The position numbers and the translations under genes are program-made. This document shows, in pieces, positions 1 to 6,393 of a stretch of DNA of 21,750 nt. Each line of letters starts with the position of its first letter. The stretch's first letter is position 1. The stretch lies in NCBI GenBank assembly GCA_964497495.1, contig CAZCCZ010000049.1, positions 1-21,750 of the forward strand, in the 5' to 3' direction. The DNA comes from CAXXOK01 sp964497495. Its GTDB lineage: Bacteria > Bacillota > Clostridia > Christensenellales > Aristaeellaceae. Under the pieces are notes generated by a model, which was given only the letters and a program-made list of their open reading frames with translations, was not told the origin of the DNA and searched no databases.

Positions 1-1306
1 GGTCGAAGATGCGCGGCATCTCCTGCGCAGAAATGCCCTGTCCCGTGTCCTGCACGGAAAGCACGCAGTAGGCGCCTTCCCGTTTCAGCCCCAGCGTGAT
101 CTTGCCGCCCGCGGGCGTGTATTTGATGGCGTTATCCACGAGAATGCGCATCAGCTGTTTGAGCATTCCCTTGTCCCCGTTCACGCTGCAATGCGTCAGC
201 GGGGCGAGCTCGAACTCGTGGGCCCCGGAAAGCAGCTTCGCGTCCCGGAAAACGGCGCTCATGATCTCGGCGGGGTCGAATATCTCCATTTCCAGCATCA
301 GCGTCTTGTTATCATGCCGGGCCAGGAACAGCAGGCGTTCCACCAGTTCCTTCATGGAGGCCGTTTCCTGCGATATGGCGGCGATTCCCTCGTCCAGCAC
401 GGCCTTGTCCGTCTTGCCCCAGCGCTCCAGCATGCTGGCGTAGCCCTGGATCACGGCGATGGGGGTGCGCAGCTCGTGGGAGGCGTCGCTTACGAACTGC
501 TTCTGGCTGTTATAGCTGTGCTCGATCCGGTCCAGCATCCCGTTGATGACTACGGCCAGGTCCTTCAATTCGTTCTTGGTGCCCGCAATATTGATGCGGT
601 TGCTTAGGTTGTTGGCCGAAAGCGTGGCCGCGGCCTCCGTCATATCGGCGATGGGTTTTAAAACCGCGTTGTTGAGGCGCGAGCGGCGGCGCAGAAAGCA
701 GGTGACGCGGAACAGATCCAGACAGACCAGCGTCCAGAACAGCAGGCTGTACACGTAGAACACGTAGGTCAGCGAGAACGCCGCCACCAGCCCGCCCTGC
801 ACGGTGTTGCGGTAGATCAGAATCTGATACCCGTCCGGAGTATCCCAGTCCGAGAAAGCCAGCTTTATTCCGTTTACCACGCCCTCGCCCGAATCCGGCA
901 AGGGTTCCTCCAGCACGTAGGCTCCGTTTAGCGGAAGCCCGACCAACTGTTCGGCGGAGTACGTACGCCCATCGGCGGGGGCGATGTCCGAAAGCGTGTC
1001 CAGCGTATCGGTGACCGTGGGAATCTGCGCCACGGCGAACATCACGGTGAACACGAACAGCATGAAAACCGTGGTTCTCAGCAACTGGCCGCTGTAATGC
1101 AGGGCGATGCGCAACGTAAGCGAAAAACGCAGGTTGCTGAAAAGCTTCCCGCACCATTTCCCCGTCTGCCGCGGCGGGCGCGGCTTTTTAGGCGCTTCCT
1201 TCTTTTCCGCGCGCGCGGAGGCCTTCTCGGCGGCGATCCGCTCCTTTTCCTCGCGCAGGGCGCGTCGCGCCTCTTCTTTTTGTTCTTTCTTATTCTTGTT
1301 CTTCAT
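1..1306 (-). CDS. Sensor histidine kinase, 3' end outside window (ArlS/CssS-like)
   Basis: Membrane sensor kinase that should phosphorylate the response regulator encoded just upstream. The open frame runs from an ATG at 1304-1306 to the left edge, giving about 435 visible residues. A Lys/Glu/Ala-rich cytoplasmic stretch occupies residues 1-55. Transmembrane segment 1 is near 75-95, an extracytoplasmic loop of about 75 residues follows, and transmembrane segment 2 is near 172-205. A HAMP-like linker covers about 205-260. The H-box SDASHELRTP has the phospho-accepting His at 277. The N-box (LVDNAIKYTP) and G1-box (DTGQGIS) show a HATPase_c domain, cut shortly after an F-box-like MPRIFD. The start overlaps the regulator's stop by 17 bp, so the pair is translationally coupled. 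The long charged N-terminus before TM1 is unusual. The family call is firm; the ArlS/CssS likeness is inference from overall layout. Confidence 0.93.
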   Translation of the reverse strand, partial: MKNKNKKEQKEEARRALREEKERIAAEKASARAEKKEAPKKPRPPRQTGKWCGKLFSNLRFSLTLRIALHYSGQLLRTTVFMLFVFTVMFAVAQIPTVTDTLDTLSDIAPADGRTYSAEQLVGLPLNGAYVLEEPLPDSGEGVVNGIKLAFSDWDTPDGYQILIYRNTVQGGLVAAFSLTYVFYVYSLLFWTLVCLDLFRVTCFLRRRSRLNNAVLKPIADMTEAAATLSANNLSNRINIAGTKNELKDLAVVINGMLDRIEHSYNSQKQFVSDASHELRTPIAVIQGYASMLERWGKTDKAVLDEGIAAISQETASMKELVERLLFLARHDNKTLMLEMEIFDPAEIMSAVFRDAKLLSGAHEFELAPLTHCSVNGDKGMLKQLMRILVDNAIKYTPAGGKITLGLKREGAYCVLSVQDTGQGISAQEMPRIFD

Positions 1307-1979
1307 AACGGAACATGTATCCTACGGCGCGGATGGTGTGAATGGTCTTGACGCGGAACGGGTCGTCGATCTTCTGGCGCAGGTAACGGATGTATACGTC
1401 CACGATGTTGGTATCTCCCGCGAAATCGTACCCCCAGACGTTTAGCAGCAGTTCGTCCCGGGATACGGCGGTATGCTCGTGCTGCCACAGGTAATGCAGC
1501 AGGTCGAATTCTTTTTTCGTCAGCGCCACGGGCTGGCCGTCGAAGCTTACGGAATAACTGGCCGGCTCCATGCGCAGTTTACCCACCGTGAGCGCCGCAT
1601 CGGGCTCGCTTCTGTCCACGCGGTGCTTTTTCAGGCTCACGCGGATGCGCGCAAGCAGTTCCTCGATGGCGAAGGGCTTGGTCATATAATCGTCCGCGCC
1701 CATATCCAGCCCCATGACCTTGTCGCTCACGTCGTCCTTGGCGGTCAGCATAATGATGGGAATATCGCTCTGCTGGCGCAGGCGGCGGCAGACCTCGATG
1801 CCGCTCAGTTCCGGCAGCATCAGGTCCAGAATCAGCAGATCGGGCTGCCAGCTTTCGGCCGCAGCAAGACCGGACCGGCCGTCGAACGCGGCCTGTACCT
1901 CGTAACCTTCGTGTTCCAGTTCCAATTGCACGAAGCGCGCTATTTTCGCCTCGTCCTCGATGATGAGGATTTTGCTCAT
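1290..1979 (-). CDS. OmpR/PhoB-family response regulator (ArlR-like)
   Basis: DNA-binding response regulator, partner of the overlapping histidine kinase. The receiver domain (about residues 1-120) has acidic residues E8/D9, the phosphorylation site D52 (LILDLMLP), T79 and K101 (MTKPF), all intact. The winged-helix DNA-binding domain (about 130-229) shows the VWGYDF and VDVYIRYLRQKID segments typical of ArlR/CssR-type regulators. At 229 residues it has the normal length. An ATG at 1979 is preceded by GGAGGG. It has its own extended -10 promoter just after the terminator of the upstream gene. The target is not known; the tandem repeats at 2801-2822 are a candidate binding site. Family call certain, subfamily inferred. 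Confidence 0.95.
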   Translation of the reverse strand: MSKILIIEDEAKIARFVQLELEHEGYEVQAAFDGRSGLAAAESWQPDLLILDLMLPELSGIEVCRRLRQQSDIPIIMLTAKDDVSDKVMGLDMGADDYMTKPFAIEELLARIRVSLKKHRVDRSEPDAALTVGKLRMEPASYSVSFDGQPVALTKKEFDLLHYLWQHEHTAVSRDELLLNVWGYDFAGDTNIVDVYIRYLRQKIDDPFRVKTIHTIRAVGYMFRYEEQE

Positions 1980-2004
1980 ATACGATCCCTCCGTTACTGG
2001 GAAC

Positions 2005-2013
2005 AGTATAGCA
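2005..2013 (-). promoter_or_regulatory. Extended -10 promoter for the two-component operon
   Basis: Read on the minus strand, TGC-TATACT forms an extended -10 element about 25 bp upstream of the response regulator ATG. No good -35 hexamer lies 16-18 bp upstream, because that position falls inside the preceding terminator stem. Prediction by eye. Confidence 0.45.
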
Positions 2014-2017
2014 GAAA

Positions 2018-2050
2018 ATTCCTTTCGGCGACAGTAGCGCCGAAAGGAAT
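2018..2050 (-). terminator. Rho-independent terminator after the DUF4342 gene
   Basis: A perfect 13-bp inverted repeat (2018-2030 with 2038-2050, containing CCTTTCGGCG) with a 7-nt loop is followed on the minus strand by a short T-rich stretch (TTTTC). It sits 17 bp past the stop of the DUF4342 gene and directly before the regulator promoter, separating the two units. Confidence 0.75.
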
Positions 2051-2066
2051 GGGGGAAAGCGCTCCG

Positions 2067-2708
2067 TTACTGGATATCCGCCTCGTGGTACCCGTCCTCG
2101 TCCTCGGTTACGCGCACGTCCCCGTCCTCGGAAAACTGTACGTTCACGGGCGTCGTGCCGTTGGCGGGCGTTTCGGTGCGCTGCGGTTCGGGTTCGGACG
2201 GCGCGTCGGCCTTCGGGGCTTCCTCCGCCTTTTTTTCGCCGTCCATGCCCAGGTCGCGGGCGATGGTGAAAGCCGCGTTTTTCATGTTGCTGCCCGCGTT
2301 CTTCATCATATCCTCCAGCGACTCGTCGCCCATTTCCCGGTCTTCGCGGTCCACGGCGAAACGGTACCCCATCAGCAGCGCGGCGACGGCGCTGAGCACA
2401 ACCACCCAGGGAGCGATCAGCAACGCGACGATCATGAAGAGCAGCGAGAGATTGACGATCGGGATATCGCCCTTGAACGCCTTCACGCGAATGCGGTACA
2501 GGGTGTTGAAAAGGCCGTGACGATGTCTCTTACCAGCTTTCCCGTAGGGGCGGGGCTTCTCTTCCCGCAGACGACCGTTCTTCTCCAGGTCCACCAGCGA
2601 GCGGGCGAGGCTGCCGTTGTGGTATTCCAGCAGGTTAACGGCTTCCTCATAGGAAATTCCGCTTTTTTGTCTGAGAATTTCAATATCCTCAATGGTGTAC
2701 TGTGCCAT
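2067..2708 (-). CDS. UBA-like/DUF4342 domain membrane protein
   Basis: Function unknown. Residues 1-45 (containing YTIEDIEILRQKSGISYEEA and a later SLVDLEKNG) match the small helical fold seen in DUF4342 proteins and in the N-terminus of elongation factor Ts. A basic linker (about 46-80) is followed by a hydrophobic stretch at about 83-115, enough for one long or two short transmembrane helices. A charged helix follows, and residues from about 155 to 213 form a low-complexity acidic Pro/Glu/Asp tail. The ATG is supported by AAGGAGG at normal spacing. The gene lies just upstream of a two-component system but is separated from it by a terminator. Its promoter has a poor -35 and upstream tandem repeats, suggesting activator control. 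A role in envelope-stress sensing is conceivable but not shown. Domain call moderately sure. Confidence 0.8.
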   Translation of the reverse strand: MAQYTIEDIEILRQKSGISYEEAVNLLEYHNGSLARSLVDLEKNGRLREEKPRPYGKAGKRHRHGLFNTLYRIRVKAFKGDIPIVNLSLLFMIVALLIAPWVVVLSAVAALLMGYRFAVDREDREMGDESLEDMMKNAGSNMKNAAFTIARDLGMDGEKKAEEAPKADAPSEPEPQRTETPANGTTPVNVQFSEDGDVRVTEDEDGYHEADIQ

Positions 2709-2755
2709 GGGTAATCCTCCTTCGTCGTACCGGGTCGGTTCCTGTTTACGGTACG

Positions 2756-2764
2756 ATCATAACA
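2756..2764 (-). promoter_or_regulatory. Extended -10 element for the DUF4342 gene
   Basis: On the minus strand TGT-TATGAT lies about 47 bp upstream of the ATG. The position expected for a -35 holds nothing close to TTGACA, which fits a promoter needing an activator. The palindrome at 2787-2804 and tandem repeats at 2801-2822 lie immediately upstream. Confidence 0.4.
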
Positions 2765-2786
2765 TACGAACGCGCCTGTTGCTTGA

Positions 2787-2804
2787 GAAAGCGCTAACGC
2801 TTTC
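2787..2804. promoter_or_regulatory. 18-bp palindrome, possible operator
   Basis: Perfect inverted repeat GAAAGCG-CTAA-CGCTTTC. The half-sites resemble catabolite-responsive (cre) or other LacI-family half-operators, but the centre is 4 bp longer than a standard cre. It overlaps the expected -35 region of the DUF4342 promoter and lies about 90 bp upstream of the degV promoter. Confidence 0.45.
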
Positions 2805-2822
2805 ATGAGAATTTCATGAGAA
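2801..2822. repeat. Two perfect tandem copies of TTTCATGAGAA
   Basis: The 11-bp unit occurs at 2801-2811 and 2812-2822 without a gap. An 11-bp tandem spacing places both copies on the same helix face, the arrangement bound by OmpR/PhoB-type dimers. It lies about 50-75 bp upstream of the predicted transcription start of the DUF4342 gene. The repeat is seen directly; its function is inferred. Confidence 0.6.
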
Positions 2823-2874
2823 CCTCGTTTGGATTTCCCTCGTTTCCGTGGGACAGACCGACCCTCGTTGTCCG

Positions 2875-2903
2875 TTGACGGGCAAACGGAATTTTGCTAT
2901 TAT
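2875..2903 (+). promoter_or_regulatory. Sigma-A promoter of degV
   Basis: TTGACG (2875-2880), a 17-bp spacer ending in TGC, and TATTAT (2898-2903), giving an extended -10. The predicted start is near 2910, leaving a leader of about 40 nt before the degV ATG. Confidence 0.75.
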
Positions 2904-2949
2904 ACTGTTTGCTTCCCATTTTTACCTCGCCCGTCAAGGAGGAGTTTTC

Positions 2950-3858
2950 ATGTCGTTTTGGATCGTCACGGACGCCTGTTGCGACCTGCCCGCCGAATAT
3001 ATTCAAAAGCAAAAAGACCTGTACATCGTGCCGATGTCCTACCAGATCGAAGGCAAAGTACAGGAAATCCGTCTGACGGACGAGACGTTGCCGGCGCGCG
3101 TGCAGGCCTTCTACGACCGTTTGGAGGACGGCGCGGTAGCCACGACCTTCCAGGTAACCCAGAGCGAGTGGGAAGAACACGTTACGCCTTTGCTGGAGCA
3201 GGGGAACGACGTGCTGATGCTCGTTTTCTCCAGCGCCTTAAGCGGCATGTACCAGACCGCCAAAGCCGCGGAAACGAGCCTGAAAGCCAAATTCCCCGAG
3301 CGGAAGCTGTTCGCGTTCGATACCCGCAGCGCCAGTATGGGCGAGGGGCTGCTGGTGCATTACGCGCTTCAGTACCGCGACGCGGGCCACGGTTTCGACG
3401 AAACGCTGAAGTGGGTTACGGAGAACTTTATCCGCGTTATTCATTGGTTCACGGTCTCCGACCTGCATTTTCTTCGCCGCGGCGGCCGCCTGTCTGCCAC
3501 GAGCGCTACGCTGGGCTCGATCCTTAAAATCAAGCCCGTGCTGAACGTGGACCCGAAGGGGCGGCTGATTCCCCGCGTGAAGGTGCAGGGCCGCAAGCAC
3601 AGCTTGAAAGAGCTTTACGAAAGAACGGAGCAGGACGCGCTGGAGCCCGCGAAACAGATGATGTTCCTGGGCCACGGCGGTTGCGAGAAGGACGCGCTGT
3701 GGCTTGCTGAAAAGCTTAAGGAGAAGCTGCACGTACCGCAAGTGCTGGTTTCGATGATCGGCCCGATCGTCGGCTCCCACTCCGGCCCCGGCACGGTGGC
3801 CGTGTTCTTCCTGGATAAGAACGGCTCCGCCCGGCTGGACGCGGTGGAAACGAAATAA
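2950..3858 (+). CDS. degV: DegV family fatty-acid-binding protein
   Basis: DegV/FakB-type protein of 302 residues. Family members bind a fatty acid and in several Bacillota present it to the kinase FakA for phosphorylation and entry into phospholipid synthesis. Seen here: N-terminal IVTDACCDLP; TTFQVTQSEW at the position of the usual TSQP motif; FSSALSGMYQTA, the ligand-carboxylate Ser loop; the signature LHFLRRGGRLS followed by LGSILKIKPVL; and the C-terminal GSHSGPGTVAVFF. The ATG at 2950 is chosen because AAGGAGG precedes it at ideal spacing and a strong promoter lies 47 bp upstream; an in-frame upstream start would lie before the promoter. No fakA-like gene is visible, as is common. Single-gene unit with its own terminator. 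Which lipid it binds cannot be told. Confidence 0.95.
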   Translation: MSFWIVTDACCDLPAEYIQKQKDLYIVPMSYQIEGKVQEIRLTDETLPARVQAFYDRLEDGAVATTFQVTQSEWEEHVTPLLEQGNDVLMLVFSSALSGMYQTAKAAETSLKAKFPERKLFAFDTRSASMGEGLLVHYALQYRDAGHGFDETLKWVTENFIRVIHWFTVSDLHFLRRGGRLSATSATLGSILKIKPVLNVDPKGRLIPRVKVQGRKHSLKELYERTEQDALEPAKQMMFLGHGGCEKDALWLAEKLKEKLHVPQVLVSMIGPIVGSHSGPGTVAVFFLDKNGSARLDAVETK

Positions 3859-3878
3859 GAGACAATGACCGACATGGC

Positions 3879-3910
3879 CCCCCCCGGCGCCCGCTCAGGC
3901 GCCGGGGGGG
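3879..3910 (+). terminator. Terminator after degV
   Basis: A perfect 13-bp G+C stem (3879-3891 with 3898-3910) with a 6-nt loop is followed by TCTTCTT on the plus strand. The minus side lacks a T run, so it serves degV best, though it also lies past the end of the convergent GH65 gene. Confidence 0.8.
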
Positions 3911-3925
3911 TCTTCTTCAATACGT

Positions 3926-6187
3926 TTATACGATGGGGCGCGTCACGCTCACGGACAGGGCAACCGGCTTCCCGCACAGCGTAAGCGTAAGCGGCTTGCC
4001 CTTGACCAACGTCACCGTCGCGCTTCCCGGCTTTACCTCCACGCGGATCAGCCGCCCGCGGTAATCGAACTGGAAGGCGTAGCCCGCCCAGCCCTCCGGC
4101 AGGAAGGGGTTCAGGCGCAGGCCCTCCGCCGTGCGCATCCCCGCGAAGCCCTGCGCGATCGCCAGCCAGCTTCCCGCCATGCTGGTCACGTGCAGGCCGT
4201 CCCCGGTATCGTTGTTCAGGTTGTCCAAATCCAGCCGCGCGGTGCGCCGGTACATCTCCACGGCTTTTTCCCGGTAACCGATCTCCGAGGCCAGCACGCT
4301 GTGCACGCAGGGGGAGAGGCTGCTTTCGTGAACCGTCATGGGCTCGTAAAAATCGAAATTGCGCTTCTTGGTTTCCAGATCGTACAGATGATCGAGGAAG
4401 TACAGCCCCTGCAGCACGTCCGCCTGCTTCAGGTAACAGGAACGCAGGATCTTATCCCACGACCAGTGCTGGTTAATGGGGCGTTCCTCCGCCGGTATGG
4501 CGGAAACGGGCTTAAGCTCCTTGTCCATAAAGGTGTCCTGCTGTACGAACACGCCCAATTCCGCGTCCTCCGGGTAATACATGAGCGCAGCGATCTCCTG
4601 CATGCGGTTTAGCTCCTCCGCCGTAACGCCCAGCTTTGCCACGCGCTCCGGTGCGGCCTTGGCGCACGCGTCGCAGAAATAGGAAAGGCTCCACGCCGCG
4701 ATGCGGTTGGTGTACCAGTTGTTGTTAACGTTGTTTTCGTATTCGTTGGGGCCGGTGACGCCGTGGATCATATAACGGCCCGCGCGACTGCTGAAATGCA
4801 CGCGGTCGGCGTAGAACCGCGCCACGCCGCAAAGCACGTCCAGCCCGTCGCCCAGCAGGTAGCTTTCGTCGCCGGTATAGGTGGTATAGTTGAATATCGC
4901 GTAGGCGATGGCCCCGTTGCGGTGGATCTCCTCGAAGGTGATCTCCCACTCGTTGTGGCATTCCACGCCGGTGAAGGTGACCATGGGGAACAGCGCGCCC
5001 TGAAGGCCCTGCATCTTCGCGTTGTGGTACGCGCCCTCCAGCTGCATATGCCGGTACAGCAGCAGTTGTTTGGCCACGTCCTGCCCGGCCACGGCCATGT
5101 ACACGGGGAAGCAGAAGGCTTCGGTATCCCAGTAGGTCGCGCCGCCGTATTTCTCCCCGGTGAAGCCCTTGGGTCCGATGTTCAGGCGCGCGTCGTCGCC
5201 GGAATAGGTGCTGAGCATTTGGAACAGGTTGAAGCGGATGCCCTGTTGCGCGCGGTCGTCCCCGTCGATGCGCACGTCGCAGGCCGCCCACCGCGCTTCC
5301 CAGGCCGCCGCGTGCTCCCTGCGGAACGTTTCGTAGCCCACTTCCCGCGCGTGGGAGGCGGCCTTGAGCGCCAGCGTGATCAGCAGGTTTTCGGCGTAAT
5401 CCCGGCTGGTGAAGCACAGTGAAAATTTCTCCAGCAGCGCGGTTTCGCCGGCGGCCACCGTGCCCGCGTATGTCTCCTCCACGTAGCCTTCCTCCCGCAG
5501 GCGGCCCGCTGGTTCCAGCCCGTCCGCCCAGCAGCCCATGGCCGCCGAAACGGCGAAGCGCGGCGCGCCGAAGTGATTCTCCTTCGTTTTGGTCAGAAGG
5601 CCCAGCGAATCCTCGGTTTCCTCTTCCTCCAGCATGTCCCAGAAAGTTTCTTCGTAATTACTGTCCAGGTTACGTACCCGCGCGTCCAGATAGGGGCGTA
5701 GCTCGATTTCCGCGTCGTGATCCGGCGTGATCTCATATGCCAGGGCCAGCAGTTCCTTCTGCGCGAGGGAAACGAACCGCTCCACCCGCACGCGGGCCGA
5801 ACCCGCGGGCGTGCGCACGGTGAAGGCACGCGTAACGATCCCCGTTCGCATGTCCAGCTCGCGGGTATAATCGGAAAACGGGCACAGGTTCAGATCCAGC
5901 GTTTCCCCGTCGATCCTCACGTGGACGCCCATCAGGCGCACCGCGTTGACGGACTTGCCGAAGTATTTCGGGTATCCGTTCTTCCACCAGCCCACGCGCG
6001 TCTTGTCCGGAAACCAGACCCCGCCGATATAGGTGCCGATATGGGTGTCGCCGGAAAAGTCTTCTTCAAAGTTGCCGCGCATGCCCATATAGCCGTTGCC
6101 CGTGGAGGTCAGGCTTTCGGCAAGCCGCACGGCGGCTTTGTCGAATCCCTTTTCGACGACTTTCCACGGATGCACTTCAAACGCCAT
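3926..6187 (-). CDS. GH65 glycoside phosphorylase, probably maltose phosphorylase
   Basis: Cytosolic enzyme expected to split maltose with phosphate into beta-glucose 1-phosphate and glucose. At 753 residues it has the normal GH65 length: N-terminal beta-sandwich (about 1-260), linker, (alpha/alpha)6 catalytic barrel (about 310-680) and a short C-terminal beta domain. GGATYWDTEAF (about 348-358) is a family signature. E482 in VTGPNEYEN corresponds to the general acid near 487 of the Lactobacillus brevis enzyme. The loop from H411 to E420 (HNEWEITFEE) matches in place and type the loop reported to set maltose specificity. HVTSMAGSW (about 666-674) is the phosphate-binding region. GGGAGG precedes the ATG. 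No transporter or beta-phosphoglucomutase gene is adjacent. Kojibiose, nigerose or trehalose specificity is less likely but not excluded. Confidence 0.93.
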   Translation of the reverse strand: MAFEVHPWKVVEKGFDKAAVRLAESLTSTGNGYMGMRGNFEEDFSGDTHIGTYIGGVWFPDKTRVGWWKNGYPKYFGKSVNAVRLMGVHVRIDGETLDLNLCPFSDYTRELDMRTGIVTRAFTVRTPAGSARVRVERFVSLAQKELLALAYEITPDHDAEIELRPYLDARVRNLDSNYEETFWDMLEEEETEDSLGLLTKTKENHFGAPRFAVSAAMGCWADGLEPAGRLREEGYVEETYAGTVAAGETALLEKFSLCFTSRDYAENLLITLALKAASHAREVGYETFRREHAAAWEARWAACDVRIDGDDRAQQGIRFNLFQMLSTYSGDDARLNIGPKGFTGEKYGGATYWDTEAFCFPVYMAVAGQDVAKQLLLYRHMQLEGAYHNAKMQGLQGALFPMVTFTGVECHNEWEITFEEIHRNGAIAYAIFNYTTYTGDESYLLGDGLDVLCGVARFYADRVHFSSRAGRYMIHGVTGPNEYENNVNNNWYTNRIAAWSLSYFCDACAKAAPERVAKLGVTAEELNRMQEIAALMYYPEDAELGVFVQQDTFMDKELKPVSAIPAEERPINQHWSWDKILRSCYLKQADVLQGLYFLDHLYDLETKKRNFDFYEPMTVHESSLSPCVHSVLASEIGYREKAVEMYRRTARLDLDNLNNDTGDGLHVTSMAGSWLAIAQGFAGMRTAEGLRLNPFLPEGWAGYAFQFDYRGRLIRVEVKPGSATVTLVKGKPLTLTLCGKPVALSVSVTRPIV

Positions 6188-6208
6188 AATATAGCCTCCC
6201 GTATTTGC

Positions 6209-6220
6209 GCAATCGTTTGC
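6209..6220. promoter_or_regulatory. LacI-family type operator before maltose phosphorylase
   Basis: GCAATCGTTTGC is a 12-bp near-palindrome (five of six positions symmetrical) with the central CG typical of LacI/GalR/MalR operators. It lies about 8-19 bp downstream of the predicted transcription start, a classic repression position. No LacI-family gene is in the window. Confidence 0.6.
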
Positions 6221-6234
6221 AAGATTCCCGGAAC

Positions 6235-6263
6235 ATCGTAGCGAAACCCGTGCGAAATGTCAA
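6235..6263 (-). promoter_or_regulatory. Sigma-A promoter of the maltose phosphorylase gene
   Basis: On the minus strand TTGACA (6258-6263), exactly 17 bp, then TACGAT (6235-6240). The perfect -35 and ideal spacing make it convincing; the -10 is weaker. The LacI-type operator follows directly. Confidence 0.75.
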
Positions 6264-6305
6264 TATGCTTTTCGGCCTCGCGTCGTTTTCAGGGCGCCGT
6301 ATGCG

Positions 6306-6334
6306 TTGCCGTGGACGCGGAAGCATGGTATAAT
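6306..6334 (+). promoter_or_regulatory. Sigma-A promoter of the amidohydrolase-glycosyltransferase operon
   Basis: TTGCCG (6306-6311), 17 bp, then TATAAT (6329-6334) preceded by TGG, giving an extended -10. It lies 60 bp upstream of the amidohydrolase ATG and is divergent from the maltose phosphorylase promoter. Confidence 0.75.
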
Positions 6335-6393
6335 GAAGCAACTTCGCACATGAAACGCGGTTCGGCCGATCCGTTTTTAAGGAGGCAAACGCC

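Noticed and set aside
1473..2714. 413-codon open frame antisense to the response regulator and DUF4342 genes
   Set aside because: It lies fully opposite two well-supported genes, has no ribosome binding site and no recognisable domain; long antisense frames are common in G+C-rich DNA.
2848..2949. Longer N-terminus for DegV
   Set aside because: It would begin upstream of the promoter at 2875-2903; the ATG at 2950 has AAGGAGG and gives the standard N-terminus.
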